Of a stretch of 7,086 bases of DNA, positions 6,741 through 7,086 are shown in pieces. This DNA comes from Chloroflexota bacterium. GTDB lineage: Bacteria; Chloroflexota; Anaerolineae; UBA1429. Numbering within the stretch: the first letter of the stretch is position 1; each line of letters begins with the position of its first letter. A program made the position numbers and the translations under genes. The notes under the pieces are model-generated. The model was not told where the DNA came from. It did not search any database and saw only the letters and a list, made by a program, of their open reading frames with translations. Location of the stretch: positions 1-7,086 of the forward strand of contig JAAZBY010000212.1 in the NCBI GenBank assembly GCA_012513595.1, given 5' to 3'.

Positions 6741-6745
6741 CTCCT
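6741..6745 (-). promoter_or_regulatory. Ribosome binding site of tyrS
   Basis: AGGAG on the minus strand lies seven bases before the ATG at 6733. It is only three bases from a segment (6749-6755) that can pair with the upstream leader, so its accessibility may depend on leader folding. Confidence 0.8.
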
Positions 6746-6748
6746 ATT

Positions 6749-6840
6749 GCTCTCAGAGGGAATATCCTGGTCGGACCGAGCCGTGCCCCGTGCCGGGGCG
6801 CCAGTCGTGACCCGATCCGACCATGAGAGCCGGTCACGAC
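6749..6840 (-). other. Structured tyrS leader with hairpin and long-range complementarity
   Basis: In the minus-strand transcript, 6840-6832 pairs perfectly over 9 bp with 6812-6804, leaving a 19-nt loop. Of that loop, 6830-6824 pairs with 6755-6749 (7 bp) and 6823-6813 pairs with 6778-6768 (10 Watson-Crick pairs plus one G-U). The two blocks are collinear, with a 12-nt bulge at 6756-6767. A further GC hairpin (6785-6790 with 6794-6799) sits between. The one imperfect pair is a G-U wobble only in the tyrS transcript and an A-C mismatch on the other strand, which favours an RNA role. I found no T-box consensus and no convincing -10/-35 pair upstream. Confidence 0.55.
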
Positions 6841-6918
6841 CCGCTGGGGTAAACGTATCTCGGGTATGGTTGACCGTTCGGTAGCATGCAGCGAACTCCG
6901 TGTGTGAGAGGCGGGGCG

Positions 6919-7086
6919 CTAGGCGAACAGCGCGACGGCCTCTTCCATCAGGTCGGTTACGGGGACGCCAAAGGGGCAGCGCCCCTCACAGTCACCGCAG
7001 GCGATGCAATCGGAGGCGTTGGTCTCCATCGCCTCGTAGGCGGCGCGGGCCTGGGCCAGGCCGCCGCCGCGGGCCACGTCCAGCAG
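6919..7086 (-). CDS. C-terminal [4Fe-4S] segment, probably of an aldo/keto reductase (5' part outside window)
   Basis: Only the last 55 codons are present, read from the right edge to TAG at 6921-6919. The segment carries one four-cysteine cluster motif, CIACGDCEGRCP (residues 27-38 of the visible part), preceded by SD and followed by FGVPVTDLMEEAVALFA. A single C-x2-C-x2-C-x3-C-P motif followed by a short amphipathic helix is typical of the C-terminal extension of ferredoxin-like aldo/keto reductases in anaerobes and thermophiles, so that is my preferred call. Another short Fe-S oxidoreductase tail cannot be excluded, because the catalytic barrel is outside the window. It lies upstream of tyrS on the same strand with a 185-bp gap and no clear terminator between, so read-through into tyrS is possible. 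Confidence 0.7.
   Translation of the reverse strand: MLDVARGGGLAQARAAYEAMETNASDCIACGDCEGRCPFGVPVTDLMEEAVALFA

Noticed and set aside
6864..6900. TTGACC-like box on the plus strand before 6900
   Set aside because: No acceptable -10 follows at the right spacing and no plus-strand gene lies downstream in the window.
6734..6918. T-box riboswitch upstream of tyrS
   Set aside because: Synthetase genes often have one, but I could not find the AGGGTGGNACCGCG core or a clear Stem I with a Tyr specifier loop. The structure present is different.

Overview
The window is GC-rich and gene-dense. It looks like a chromosomal piece from a member of the Chloroflexota, perhaps Anaerolineae-like. This is inferred from three things: the high GC content, a secreted 'NLLQNPGFE' jelly-roll protein with a Pro/Thr linker, and a GT-C membrane glycosyltransferase carrying a C-terminal beta-sandwich. 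No rRNA, tRNA, CRISPR array, insertion sequence or phage gene is visible, so lineage cannot be fixed from the window alone.

Layout from left to right. (1) The 3' nine-tenths of typA/bipA, a translational GTPase, runs off the left edge on the + strand. (2) A 17-bp tandem repeat and a convergent hairpin separate it from a small ABM-fold protein on the - strand. (3) A divergent intergenic region of about 290 bp holds a good sigma70-type promoter and a structured leader for the ABM gene, and a promoter with nested inverted repeats for the next + gene. (4) A secreted two-domain beta protein on the + strand converges onto (5) a 621-residue GT-C membrane glycosyltransferase on the - strand. Their stop codons are 10 bp apart and lie in one palindrome. 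(6) The glycosyltransferase has its own promoter, placed just past a strong 16-bp terminator stem that closes (7) tyrS, a complete tyrosyl-tRNA synthetase on the - strand. (8) A 185-bp spacer with an elaborate potential RNA fold precedes tyrS. (9) The window ends in the last 55 codons of a [4Fe-4S] protein, probably an aldo/keto reductase, also on the - strand.

The genes are mostly separate transcription units: two housekeeping translation genes (typA, tyrS), two surface or envelope functions (secreted protein, glycosyltransferase) and two likely redox or small-molecule enzymes. I see no obvious multi-gene defence, mobile or biosynthetic system. The most interesting signals are non-coding. 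First is the tyrS leader, where a hairpin loop is complementary over 18 nt to sequence just before the ribosome binding site. Next are the twin hairpins in the ABM leader and the nested inverted repeats over the promoter of the secreted protein.
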